DNA from: CAYZXL01 sp964482435
Lineage (GTDB): Bacteria; Auribacterota; JABMQX01
Assembly: GCA_964482435.1 (NCBI GenBank)
Contig: CAYZXL010000043.1
Coordinates: 1-39,774 of the forward strand
DNA length: 39,774 nt
Direction: 5' to 3'
In this document: positions 33,170 to 39,725 of the stretch, piece by piece
How the letters are laid out: the number at the start of each line of letters is the position of its first letter
How positions within the stretch are numbered: the stretch's first letter is position 1
Notes under the pieces: model-generated
Seen by the model: the letters and a program-made list of their open reading frames with translations, nothing else
Databases searched by the model: none
Told to the model about the DNA's origin: nothing
Translations under genes and position numbers: made by a program

Positions 33170-33220
33170 ATTGACCAAATTTTCGCAAGCATGGCAAGGC
33201 ACATCTATAAGCGCGGTTGA
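33170..33220 (+). pseudogene. C-terminal extension of DUF5343 beyond the TAG
   Basis: Codons after the TAG read IDQIFASMARHIYKRG then TGA. With Gln in place of the stop the sequence would be ...DATPDQIDQIFASMARHIY..., like other DUF5343 C-termini. This frame ends four bases before the next ATG (33225), a typical operon spacing, which supports the extension being the original gene end. Confidence 0.6.
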
Positions 33221-33224
33221 GCAA

Positions 33225-33743
33225 ATGTCCTCTCAAGGTCGAGAAGCTCTCGAGCTTGCCAAGAAACTAAAGACCGAGGCGCCCACCACCTTCGTCCCTC
33301 CCTCGGAGGGAACGCGGCCGATAAATGAGCTTATCCTCCCGCAGGCGATAGTACGTGGCACAAGAGGTTATATCGAGCGGGTCGTTTTTCAGATAAACGG
33401 CTGCTACGAGAACGGCTGGTTCGACGGTTGCGCCGTCATGATGCGTCGTCTCATTGAGACGCTGATAATCGAATGCTTCGAGAAATACGGCATTGCAGAC
33501 AGGATCAAGGATTCGAAGACGCCAGAGTTCCTGTTCCTTGCAGACCTCATCGACAAGGTGGTTCAAGAGCCAAGCTGGAACCTTGGGAGAGGCACGAGGC
33601 AAGCGCTGCCGCGCCTGAAGAAAGTCGGTGACCAGTCCGCGCACAGCCGCAGGTACAACGCGCATCGCGAGGATATCGACAGGGTCTCATATGATTTTCG
33701 CATTGCCTGTGAGGAATTGATCTACGTTGCGGGTCTGAAGTAG
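33225..33743 (+). CDS. HEPN/DUF4145-like protein
   Basis: The 172-residue product is all helical with the pattern of a DUF4145/HEPN domain: DGCAVMMRRLIETLIIECFEKYG in the middle and LKKVGDQSAHSRRYNAH near the end, equivalent to the R..GN.xAH of the family. HEPN domains are often RNases or RNA-binding modules, and in DUF4145 they occur in restriction and defence proteins, but the strict Rx4-6H catalytic motif is not clear, so activity is doubtful. I start at ATG 33225; an upstream ATG at 33153 overlaps the DUF5343 frame and reads as non-family sequence. It directly follows DUF5343, so the two probably act together. Confidence 0.75.
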   Translation: MSSQGREALELAKKLKTEAPTTFVPPSEGTRPINELILPQAIVRGTRGYIERVVFQINGCYENGWFDGCAVMMRRLIETLIIECFEKYGIADRIKDSKTPEFLFLADLIDKVVQEPSWNLGRGTRQALPRLKKVGDQSAHSRRYNAHREDIDRVSYDFRIACEELIYVAGLK

Positions 33744-33844
33744 GTGGGCAGCACCCCGGTGGAGCACGACGGAGGCGTGGTCGTTGGGGGGCCCCGCGTC
33801 CGCGCGCCAAGGCGGAGGCCAACGTCAAGGCGGGACCAGCATCA

Positions 33845-34087
33845 ATGAAATTCACACAGTATTTCATGCATCTGAGACAACGATCTGACCGAGCCTGTAT
33901 CAGGCTGGAATGGATACAACAGGCAATCGAGCATCCAATACGAACAGAGGTCCAATCCGATGGTAGAATAAGGAAGTGGGCAAGAGTCAAAGAATTGGAC
34001 AAAATTCTAAGAGTCGTCTTGCTCGAAGACGGCGAGACAGTTCACAACGCATTCTTCGATAGGAGCTTCAAGGAGGAGTCAGGATGA
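33845..34087 (+). CDS. Toxin-like small protein paired with DUF2283
   Basis: An 80-residue protein: HLRQRSDRACIRLEWIQQAI, then HPIRTEVQSDGRIRKWARV and LRVVLLEDGETVHNAFFDR. This is a DUF4258-like conserved family whose members usually sit just upstream of a DUF2283 gene. The size, a basic N-terminal half and four-base overlap (ATGA) with that gene resemble a type II toxin-antitoxin pair, but no toxin activity is established for it to my knowledge. Ribosome binding site: none strong. Confidence 0.75.
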   Translation: MKFTQYFMHLRQRSDRACIRLEWIQQAIEHPIRTEVQSDGRIRKWARVKELDKILRVVLLEDGETVHNAFFDRSFKEESG

Positions 34088-34314
34088 AAATAAAGTACTT
34101 TTCTGATACGGACACCGCGTTAGTGGAATTCTCGGATGAGGAGGTCCATGAGACAAAAGAAATTAACGAGAATATCTATATAGATTTGGACGAGGATGGC
34201 GGTCTGGTCAGTATGACGATCGAACACGCCAAAGAACAGGCGAACCTTGCTGAACTATGTTACCTGCAGATTGACCAAGCACCGCCGAAAAAACGCGTGG
34301 GGCGGAGGGGATAA
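34084..34314 (+). CDS. DUF2283 protein (antitoxin-like partner)
   Basis: The 76-residue product MKIKYFSDTDTALVEFSDEEVHETKEINENIY is a clear DUF2283 domain (residues 1-52), acidic and beta-rich; the tail is longer than usual and ends basic. DUF2283 proteins are typically small and encoded with DUF4258-like genes. AGGAGTC lies in front and the gene overlaps its partner by four bases. Acidic partner after a basic one fits an antitoxin role, but that is inference. Confidence 0.85.
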   Translation: MKIKYFSDTDTALVEFSDEEVHETKEINENIYIDLDEDGGLVSMTIEHAKEQANLAELCYLQIDQAPPKKRVGRRG

Positions 34315-34715
34315 AATCCCACCCCTGATCCGCAGCATCAAGCCAGGTCCACCGTTTCCCATCCAAGCGCGCAACGCTGTTGCCTGGTGAACCTTTTCCC
34401 GCACTGCATGGCGGGCCGGCCGGCGCGACAAGAGGCCCGTCTCTGATTCTCAAGCATCTTCGCCGCTTAGCGGCCTATTCCTCTTGTCTATTCCCCTCGA
34501 ACGAGGCGAGTTCACGGCGGGAGTCCTCGGGAGAGTCCATAGCTGAAATGACGGCGGGACTGGAGACGGTCACCTCAAACATACCGCGCAGGCGAGCCTG
34601 GAGAGGCCCTCAAAGCTCCACATTGTCGAATCATCCTGTCACCCTACCCGACACCGCGTTAAAAACAGCGTGGTCTCTGCGCTTGCCCCAGATAACGGTT
34701 GGCGAAGCCGTCCCA
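34315..34715. other. Intergenic region after the toxin-antitoxin-like pair
   Basis: No gene is seen in these 400 bases. One short hairpin GCCGC-TTA-GCGGC (34462-34474) is present. An open frame across it (plus strand, to 34814) overlaps the real gene on the minus strand and looks like a shadow. Confidence 0.5.
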
Positions 34716-34946
34716 TCACCCCCCCGCTGTCAAGGCTTTCTCCGCCTCTTGAGGAAGCTGGACACGCACGAAGTACGATTCGGGATAGAGATAATCTTCA
34801 CCCGATTCATCTAAGACGCGAACGTATCCCTCCTTGGCGGCTTCCTCGTCGGGGATGATCTGGTAGACCTTGCGTTTTTCAAGGTCTTCGCAGTCATCGT
34901 TCCTCACGCATAGCGCGAACTGCTTCGCTGTTGGTTGTGCTGCCAT
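34716..34946 (-). CDS. Small conserved hypothetical protein
   Basis: A 76-residue soluble protein: ALCVRNDDCEDLEKRKVYQIIPDEEAAKEGYVRVLDESGEDYLYPESYFVRVQLPQE. It is a compact, acidic, SH3-like-looking sequence that I recognise as a frequent small orphan family in diverse bacteria, often beside the family encoded just upstream (35184). Its start lies four bases after the end of that gene, so they form a two-gene unit. No function is known to me. Confidence 0.75.
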   Translation of the reverse strand: MAAQPTAKQFALCVRNDDCEDLEKRKVYQIIPDEEAAKEGYVRVLDESGEDYLYPESYFVRVQLPQEAEKALTAGG

Positions 34947-34950
34947 GGTT

Positions 34951-35184
34951 TTACTCCAGGAACCTCTTGATCTTCATTTTCTTGCGGCCGATCCCGTGAG
35001 CCTCATACCAGTGCACTTCCGCCGTTCTGACGCTTCCGCTGGCGAGCCGGACACGGGCAACGCCCTTGAGCTTCCTCCAACGGCCGGAGCCAAACTGGCG
35101 ACGAAGCCGCATGATGTCCCGGACCCGGCCGCCGACCGCTATGGTTTCAATGTTCTCGATTTCGCCCAGGAACTCAAAGTGCAT
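34951..35184 (-). CDS. Small conserved basic hypothetical protein
   Basis: A 77-residue, strongly basic protein: MHFEFLGEIENIETIAVGGRVRDIMRLRRQFG then WRKLKGVARVRLASGSVRTAEVHWYEAHGIGRKKMKIKRFL. The HWYEAHGIG..K.KIKR ending is typical of a small conserved family. Its ATG lies only six bases after a strong -10, so the mRNA probably has no leader. Basic protein followed at once by an acidic one is reminiscent of toxin-antitoxin pairs, but neither has a known toxin fold. Confidence 0.75.
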   Translation of the reverse strand: MHFEFLGEIENIETIAVGGRVRDIMRLRRQFGSGRWRKLKGVARVRLASGSVRTAEVHWYEAHGIGRKKMKIKRFLE

Positions 35185-35190
35185 GTCAAC

Positions 35191-35219
35191 ATTCTAACCA
35201 CTACCAGGCATTTGGTCAA
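35191..35219 (-). promoter_or_regulatory. Promoter giving a leaderless mRNA for the two small genes
   Basis: On the minus strand TTGACC (35214-35219), 17 bases, TAGAAT (35191-35196), then six bases and the ATG. Transcription should begin at or next to the start codon, and no Shine-Dalgarno site is seen. Confidence 0.65.
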
Positions 35220-35243
35220 TGCTATCGAACGTTACCCCGCCTG

Positions 35244-35252
35244 TGATATATT
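35244..35252 (+). promoter_or_regulatory. Possible extended -10 promoter for the 35311 gene
   Basis: TGA-TATATT matches the extended -10 form TGnTATAAT at most positions. There is no good -35. It is divergent from the promoter at 35191-35219. Confidence 0.3.
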
Positions 35253-35310
35253 AGCGAGTGAGGGCGTCGCGCACGCTCTCCTCGTTTCGTCCATGGAGGC
35301 TGAGACTGAG

Positions 35311-37929
35311 ATGACTGAAATCAGTACCGAATATGCCGGATTGACCTTGCGGTCGCCGATTATCGCAGGTTCGGCAGGAATCACGAAGGATGCTGAGCGG
35401 ATTCTGCGCGCCGAGCAGAACGGCGCCGGAGCCGCCGTCATGAAATCTCTCTTCGAGACAGAAGTTAGCAGGACTTCCCCCACACCCCGCTTCAAAATTC
35501 TTCGGCGCGACCTCAAGCGCGACCGCAGTTTCACCCTTTATTCCTACGAGCAAGCCAGCGAATGGGGACCGGAGGAGCACGCCGAGGAGGTTCGCCGAGT
35601 CAAGAGCAGGGTGAGCATCCCGTTGATAGTCAGCATTGATTGCATTACCGAGCAAGGCTGGCGGACTTACTCCAAAATGATGGAGGAAGCCGGCGCCGAT
35701 GCCCTTGAGCTGAACGTGTCCTGCCCGCACGGCTCAATCACTTTTCGCGGTGGCGAGGTCGAAAGGGAGATTCTTAACGCCGTACGAATTGTCCGGGAGA
35801 CGGTTCGCATCCCAATCATCGCCAAGCTCAGCCCGCAGCTTACCTCTCCTCTGGCTCTTGTCCGGGAACTGGAGGCGACCGGCGTCAACGGGGTAACGCT
35901 ATTCAATCGTCTCACCGGCATCGAGATAGACGTCGAGTCCGAGTCCCCAATCATGCACAAATCCTACGCCGGGCACGGCGGGCCGTGGGCAATTCAGTAC
36001 CCCCTTCGCTGGATAACTGAGATTTCCCCACAGGTGAAAATACACATCAGCGCCTCAAGCGGCGTCGCGACGGGCGAAGACGTGGTCAAGTACATCCTTG
36101 CCGGCGCCACGACTGTGCAGGTCTGCACCGCCATAGTCATGAACGGTTACGAGATAATCCAGGAATTGACTCGGAGCCTCAAAGCCTTCATGGAAAGAAA
36201 AGGCTACGCCAGCCTCGACGATTTCCGGGGAAAAATCTGCTCACGAATCCTCGACGGCTCTCGTGTTGACCGCCGCCGAAAAGTCAAAGCCAAAATCGTC
36301 CGGAAAATCGCCCCCTGCGAATCGGGCTGCCCAATTAGCACCGGCGTGCAGGGATACGTCAACATGATTGGCGCACGCCGCTTTGCCGAAGCCGCCGAGA
36401 TTATCCGCGCCAAAAACCCGCTTTCTGAGACCTGCGCTCGCGTCTGCGGCCGGCTCTGCCGCGAAAAATGCACCCGGTCAATCGTTGACCAATCCATCGC
36501 CATTGCCGACCTGAAACGATTCGCCCTTGACTGGCAGAGAGCCAGCTCGCCTCAAGCTCCCCAGGTCGGGGACCCTGACGGGGGGATTCCCGCCGCGGGA
36601 TCTTCCGGCGCAGAGAAGGCAGGGTGTCGTCCCCGACGACTCGCCATCGTCGGAGCCGGCCCAGCCGGCCTCGCTGCCGCCTACGACCTCGCCAGAGAAG
36701 GCTGCCCGGTCACAGTCTTCGATTCGCTTCCCGTCCCCGGCGGAATGCTCGCCGCGGGAATCCCGCCTTTTCGATTGCCGCGCGACATCCTTAGAGGCGA
36801 GCTTGAGATGATTCGCGATGCTGACGTCGAATTCAGGCTCAGCACGACGGTTGGCAAAGACGTTTCCTTCGCCGACCTTCTTGACGGTTTCGCGGCCGTC
36901 TTCGTCGCCACGGGCGCTTACAAAGGGCAATCGCTCGGCATCCCCGGCGAGGACCGCGACGGTGTCATTCACGCCCTTTCGTTTCTCAGAACGGTGAACA
37001 TCCAGGGCAAAAAGCCGAATATCGGCAAAAGGGTCGCCGTCCTCGGCGGGGGAGACAGCGCCCTCGACGCTGCAAGGACGGTACTCCGCCTCGGAGCCGA
37101 AGAGGCTTACATCCTTTACCGCCGAACGGCGAAAGAGATGCCCGCCGAACCGGAGAGAGTCCGGCAGGCAGAAGCTGAAGGTGTCCGAATCATGTACCTG
37201 ATCAACCCGACGAGAATCGTCGGCAAAAAGCGACGCGTTCGGGCTGTCGAGTGCGAAAACATGTTCCTCGGGGACGAGGACGCAGATGGACGCAGAAAGC
37301 CTCTCTCCGCGAGAGCCAGCCGCTTCGCCCTCGACGTTGACTCGGTCATCGTCGCCCTCGGCGAATCCCCCGACCTTTCGTTCCTGCCAGACGATGCCGG
37401 AATCGAAACCCGCAATGGCCTCATTGTGACCGACCGCTTCCTGAGGACGAGAAATGAAAAAGTCTTCGCAGGTGGAGATGCGGTTCGCGGACCGAGCAAA
37501 GTCATCGAAGCTATCAGCGACGGGAAAAGGGCCGCAAGGTCAATCCTGGCTTTTTTATCCGGCGCCCACCCGCCTGTCGAGGAGGAGCGAGGAGGCGTCG
37601 TTGACCCCATCGAGGTTCTGAACCGGGGGTTTGAACGGAAGCTGCGTATCCCTCGATCAAGCCGCGCTGGTTCAGGAGCATCCGCCTCTGCGCTCGAAGC
37701 CGAACCCGCCTTCGCCGAAGAGGAGGCAGTCGAAGAAGCAGCCCGCTGCCTGGCGTGCGGGTGCGCTTTTGGCTGTGGCCTCTGCCAGAAAGTCTGCATC
37801 TACGATGCCATTGACAGACGACTCGACGAGTTCGTCGTCAACGACAACTGCGTCGGCTGCGGCCTCTGTGCCGAAGTCTGCCCCAACAACTGCATCTCCA
37901 TGGTCAACATCGAGCCAACCGGCCTCTGA
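35311..37929 (+). CDS. Three-module flavo-iron-sulfur protein: PyrD/PreA-like + GltD-like + ferredoxin
   Basis: The 872-residue protein has a dihydroorotate dehydrogenase-like FMN barrel (about 1-315; LNVSCPHGSITFRGGE near 135-149), a glutamate-synthase small-chain-like part with Cys-rich N-segment (335-410: CESGCPIS, CARVCGRLCREKC) and FAD/NAD(P) sites (LAIVGAGPAGLAAAYDL at 444; VAVLGGGDSALDAART at 576), then a double [4Fe-4S] ferredoxin (813-863: CLACGC..CGLCQKVC, CVGCGLCAEVCPNNC). These are the parts of dihydropyrimidine dehydrogenase in a different order. The barrel loop lacks the catalytic Cys of PreA/PyrD, so it may act on another substrate. A 30-residue linker (411-440) and residues 655-662 are built from inserted repeats. 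Start ATG 35311 (GGAGG in front); 35293 is possible. Confidence 0.85.
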   Translation: MTEISTEYAGLTLRSPIIAGSAGITKDAERILRAEQNGAGAAVMKSLFETEVSRTSPTPRFKILRRDLKRDRSFTLYSYEQASEWGPEEHAEEVRRVKSRVSIPLIVSIDCITEQGWRTYSKMMEEAGADALELNVSCPHGSITFRGGEVEREILNAVRIVRETVRIPIIAKLSPQLTSPLALVRELEATGVNGVTLFNRLTGIEIDVESESPIMHKSYAGHGGPWAIQYPLRWITEISPQVKIHISASSGVATGEDVVKYILAGATTVQVCTAIVMNGYEIIQELTRSLKAFMERKGYASLDDFRGKICSRILDGSRVDRRRKVKAKIVRKIAPCESGCPISTGVQGYVNMIGARRFAEAAEIIRAKNPLSETCARVCGRLCREKCTRSIVDQSIAIADLKRFALDWQRASSPQAPQVGDPDGGIPAAGSSGAEKAGCRPRRLAIVGAGPAGLAAAYDLAREGCPVTVFDSLPVPGGMLAAGIPPFRLPRDILRGELEMIRDADVEFRLSTTVGKDVSFADLLDGFAAVFVATGAYKGQSLGIPGEDRDGVIHALSFLRTVNIQGKKPNIGKRVAVLGGGDSALDAARTVLRLGAEEAYILYRRTAKEMPAEPERVRQAEAEGVRIMYLINPTRIVGKKRRVRAVECENMFLGDEDADGRRKPLSARASRFALDVDSVIVALGESPDLSFLPDDAGIETRNGLIVTDRFLRTRNEKVFAGGDAVRGPSKVIEAISDGKRAARSILAFLSGAHPPVEEERGGVVDPIEVLNRGFERKLRIPRSSRAGSGASASALEAEPAFAEEEAVEEAARCLACGCAFGCGLCQKVCIYDAIDRRLDEFVVNDNCVGCGLCAEVCPNNCISMVNIEPTGL
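36565..36605. repeat. Hairpin repeats inserted in the coding linker
   Basis: GTCGGG-GAC-CCTGAC (36565-36579) and an adjacent GGGGGG-ATT-CCCGCC stem (36580-36594, one mismatch) are short-loop hairpins inside the gene. They encode the non-conserved linker VGDPDGGIPAAG between flavoprotein modules. Confidence 0.55.
37278..37296. repeat. Heptad repeat unit inserted in a coding region
   Basis: Two GGACGCAGA units in tandem, the same type as the intergenic repeat at 9511-9571, encode residues around EDADGRRK in the FAD/NAD domain. The reading frame is kept. Confidence 0.5.
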
Positions 37930-38011
37930 CCCTTTGGGCTTTTCCTATTTCAGGCTCGCCGCGGCCTGAGAAGGCATCGCAGACGGTGACCGGCAGACAA
38001 GTCCTCGGCCA

Positions 38012-39232
38012 TCACGGCAACGGGACTCTCACAGATCCCACGCAGCCGACTGTGTAACAATACGTCGCGAAGGAAAGCGAATGAGCCTGTCGGCAGGGCC
38101 GCACCAGTTCGGTCCCTCGTTCGCGGGAGAACGACCGTTTCCACCAGAAAAGCGCGCGGTGGAATCCGTATTTTTTCATCTCCTCGTAAGCCCGCTCGCG
38201 TGACCAACCATCAACCCGAATGCGGTATGCCGCAATCACGACGCCAGTCCGGTCTTTTCCTTCGTGGCAATGGACGAAGACCGGTTGATTTACCGGGTCG
38301 GTCATCAAGCGAATGGCTTTATCTACATCCTTCTCCCCCGGGGCGAAAAGCGGATGCATCGGAATCGCGTAGAACTTTATTCCGTGCTTCTCCGCCCATC
38401 TTTTCTCTTCTTCAACCTCGTGAGGTTCTTTGTCAAAGACGCCGCACTCGAGGTTCACAATCGCCCTGATTCCCATTTCACCCAGGCGCCCGACTCCTTC
38501 TTCCCCCGGCCGCGCTCCGGCATAGAGCTGATCGTTGATCTTCCGAAAGTTCGGGATTGCGTCGCAAAGAGAAGCTCCTTCGCCAGGACCCTTCGTCGCC
38601 GTTTCGGGGGAGGCCAGAAAGATTGATATGCCGAATGCAAGAAAGACGATGGCTGACAGGCTTCTGATGCCCTTGAGGCGACTGCCCATAGATGTTCCTT
38701 TTCTTCGAAGCACAAACAGAGCGCTCGATATCACCATGGCTGTCAGAGAACCAAAAAACACCGGCAATGCCGCGTCGTATCTTGCCGCAATCGCCGCCGT
38801 CGTCCAGAGCGCCTTGCCCACGATCTCCGTCGAGAAAGCAAGGCCGAAGGAGGCAAAAAAGAGTCCCGCTCCCCCGGCAAGCTCTCTGGGCGATTCGCCG
38901 GAACCCCCCGATAACTCAGAGTGCGGCGCTCTTTCGACAACACCGCTCTTTGGCTCCTCACGTTTTGCTCTTTTCCCAAAAGCAAGCGATAAGCCGACGA
39001 GAACGATGGCCGCGCCTGAAACCCACTTGAGCACAGAAAAAGAGACAAGGGGCTTTGCCAAACCGCCGAGAAAAACAGCAATCCCCGCGATTGCGCCGCA
39101 GCCAAGAACCGCGCCCAAAAAGATTGCCCAGGGCTGCGCGCCCGTTCGACAACGAATGCGAGAAATGACGCGTTCATCCCCGGCGAGCCGCGCTAACACG
39201 ACCAGAAACAAAGCGGAAAAGAATCCTCCCAT
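38012..39232 (-). CDS. GDT1-like membrane domain fused to a dual-specificity phosphatase
   Basis: The 406-residue protein has five or six membrane helices in two related halves (about 1-85 and 120-210), in the style of TMEM165/GDT1 (UPF0016) cation/proton exchangers: GDERV near residue 18 and STEIVGKALW near 134 stand where E-x-G-D-K-T motifs are expected, so the metal-binding motifs are degenerate. After a short linker, residues about 225-375 are a tyrosine/dual-specificity phosphatase: the KINDQLYAGARPGEEG start and the active site VHCHEGKDRTG (Cys322, Arg328). The C-terminus after residue 380 is unusual. GGAGG lies seven bases before the ATG at 39232. I do not know this fusion. It would place a phosphatase on the inner face of a membrane beside an ion channel-like domain. 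Confidence 0.8.
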   Translation of the reverse strand: MGGFFSALFLVVLARLAGDERVISRIRCRTGAQPWAIFLGAVLGCGAIAGIAVFLGGLAKPLVSFSVLKWVSGAAIVLVGLSLAFGKRAKREEPKSGVVERAPHSELSGGSGESPRELAGGAGLFFASFGLAFSTEIVGKALWTTAAIAARYDAALPVFFGSLTAMVISSALFVLRRKGTSMGSRLKGIRSLSAIVFLAFGISIFLASPETATKGPGEGASLCDAIPNFRKINDQLYAGARPGEEGVGRLGEMGIRAIVNLECGVFDKEPHEVEEEKRWAEKHGIKFYAIPMHPLFAPGEKDVDKAIRLMTDPVNQPVFVHCHEGKDRTGVVIAAYRIRVDGWSRERAYEEMKKYGFHRALFWWKRSFSRERGTELVRPCRQAHSLSFATYCYTVGCVGSVRVPLP

Positions 39233-39376
39233 CGGGGTGCCTCCAGTTTCGTGATTCTACCCTGACCGGCTCGCCTTCGCAACACCCGTGGGTGCGGCTA
39301 CGTTTCAGTGGCGAGGCGTCGGATCGGCGATAGTTGGCGATGGAGGAATGGGGCCAGGGGCCTGTGCCGCTGTACC

Positions 39377-39484
39377 GCCGGCATCCTGCCGGCTGTGTCG
39401 GGGGCATCTTGCCCCCGGTTCGACTCCGCCAAGGCGAAAACATGTTGCCGGGCTGGGTCCCATGTGAGGGCGGGACGCCCTCAC
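39377..39484. repeat. Three short-loop hairpins (TCY-loop family)
   Basis: GCCGGCA-TCC-TGCCGGC (39377-39393), CGGGGGCA-TCT-TGCCCCCG (39399-39417) and a nine-pair stem GTGAGGGCG/CGCCCTCAC around GGA (39464-39484). The loops TCC, TCT and GGA (complement of TCC) indicate one family in both orientations, also seen at 7031-7049. Confidence 0.7.
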
Positions 39485-39650
39485 GACTATGGCGCCGACG
39501 GCACCACGGCGTTACCCTTCTCGGGCGCCACGGGAGCAACGGCCGAAGAGCCACAAGGTGTGCCACTCAAAAGTAGCCACCCCCACACCCGTGCACGCTG
39601 CCCCTATTTCACCTCCGCCACGCCGGATTCAGTGGCAAGGCGCGCGTAGA

Positions 39651-39725
39651 AGGGTGCGGCTGAGTAATCGGGGCATATCGCGCCGCTTGCTTTCGGTGCT
39701 GCGCCAAGCGGCTCTTTAGCCCGAA
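39651..39725 (+). repeat. TTYA-loop repeat, copy E (head only)
   Basis: AGGGTGCGGCTGAGTAATCG and the following CTTTCGGTGCTGCGCCAAGC match the head of copies B and C. The sequence then departs after GCTCTTTAGC and the hairpins are missing, so it is a partial copy. Confidence 0.65.

Noticed and set aside
33153..33224. N-terminal extension of the HEPN-like protein from ATG 33153
   Set aside because: These codons overlap the conserved end of the DUF5343 frame in another register, so the second ATG at 33225 is a better start.
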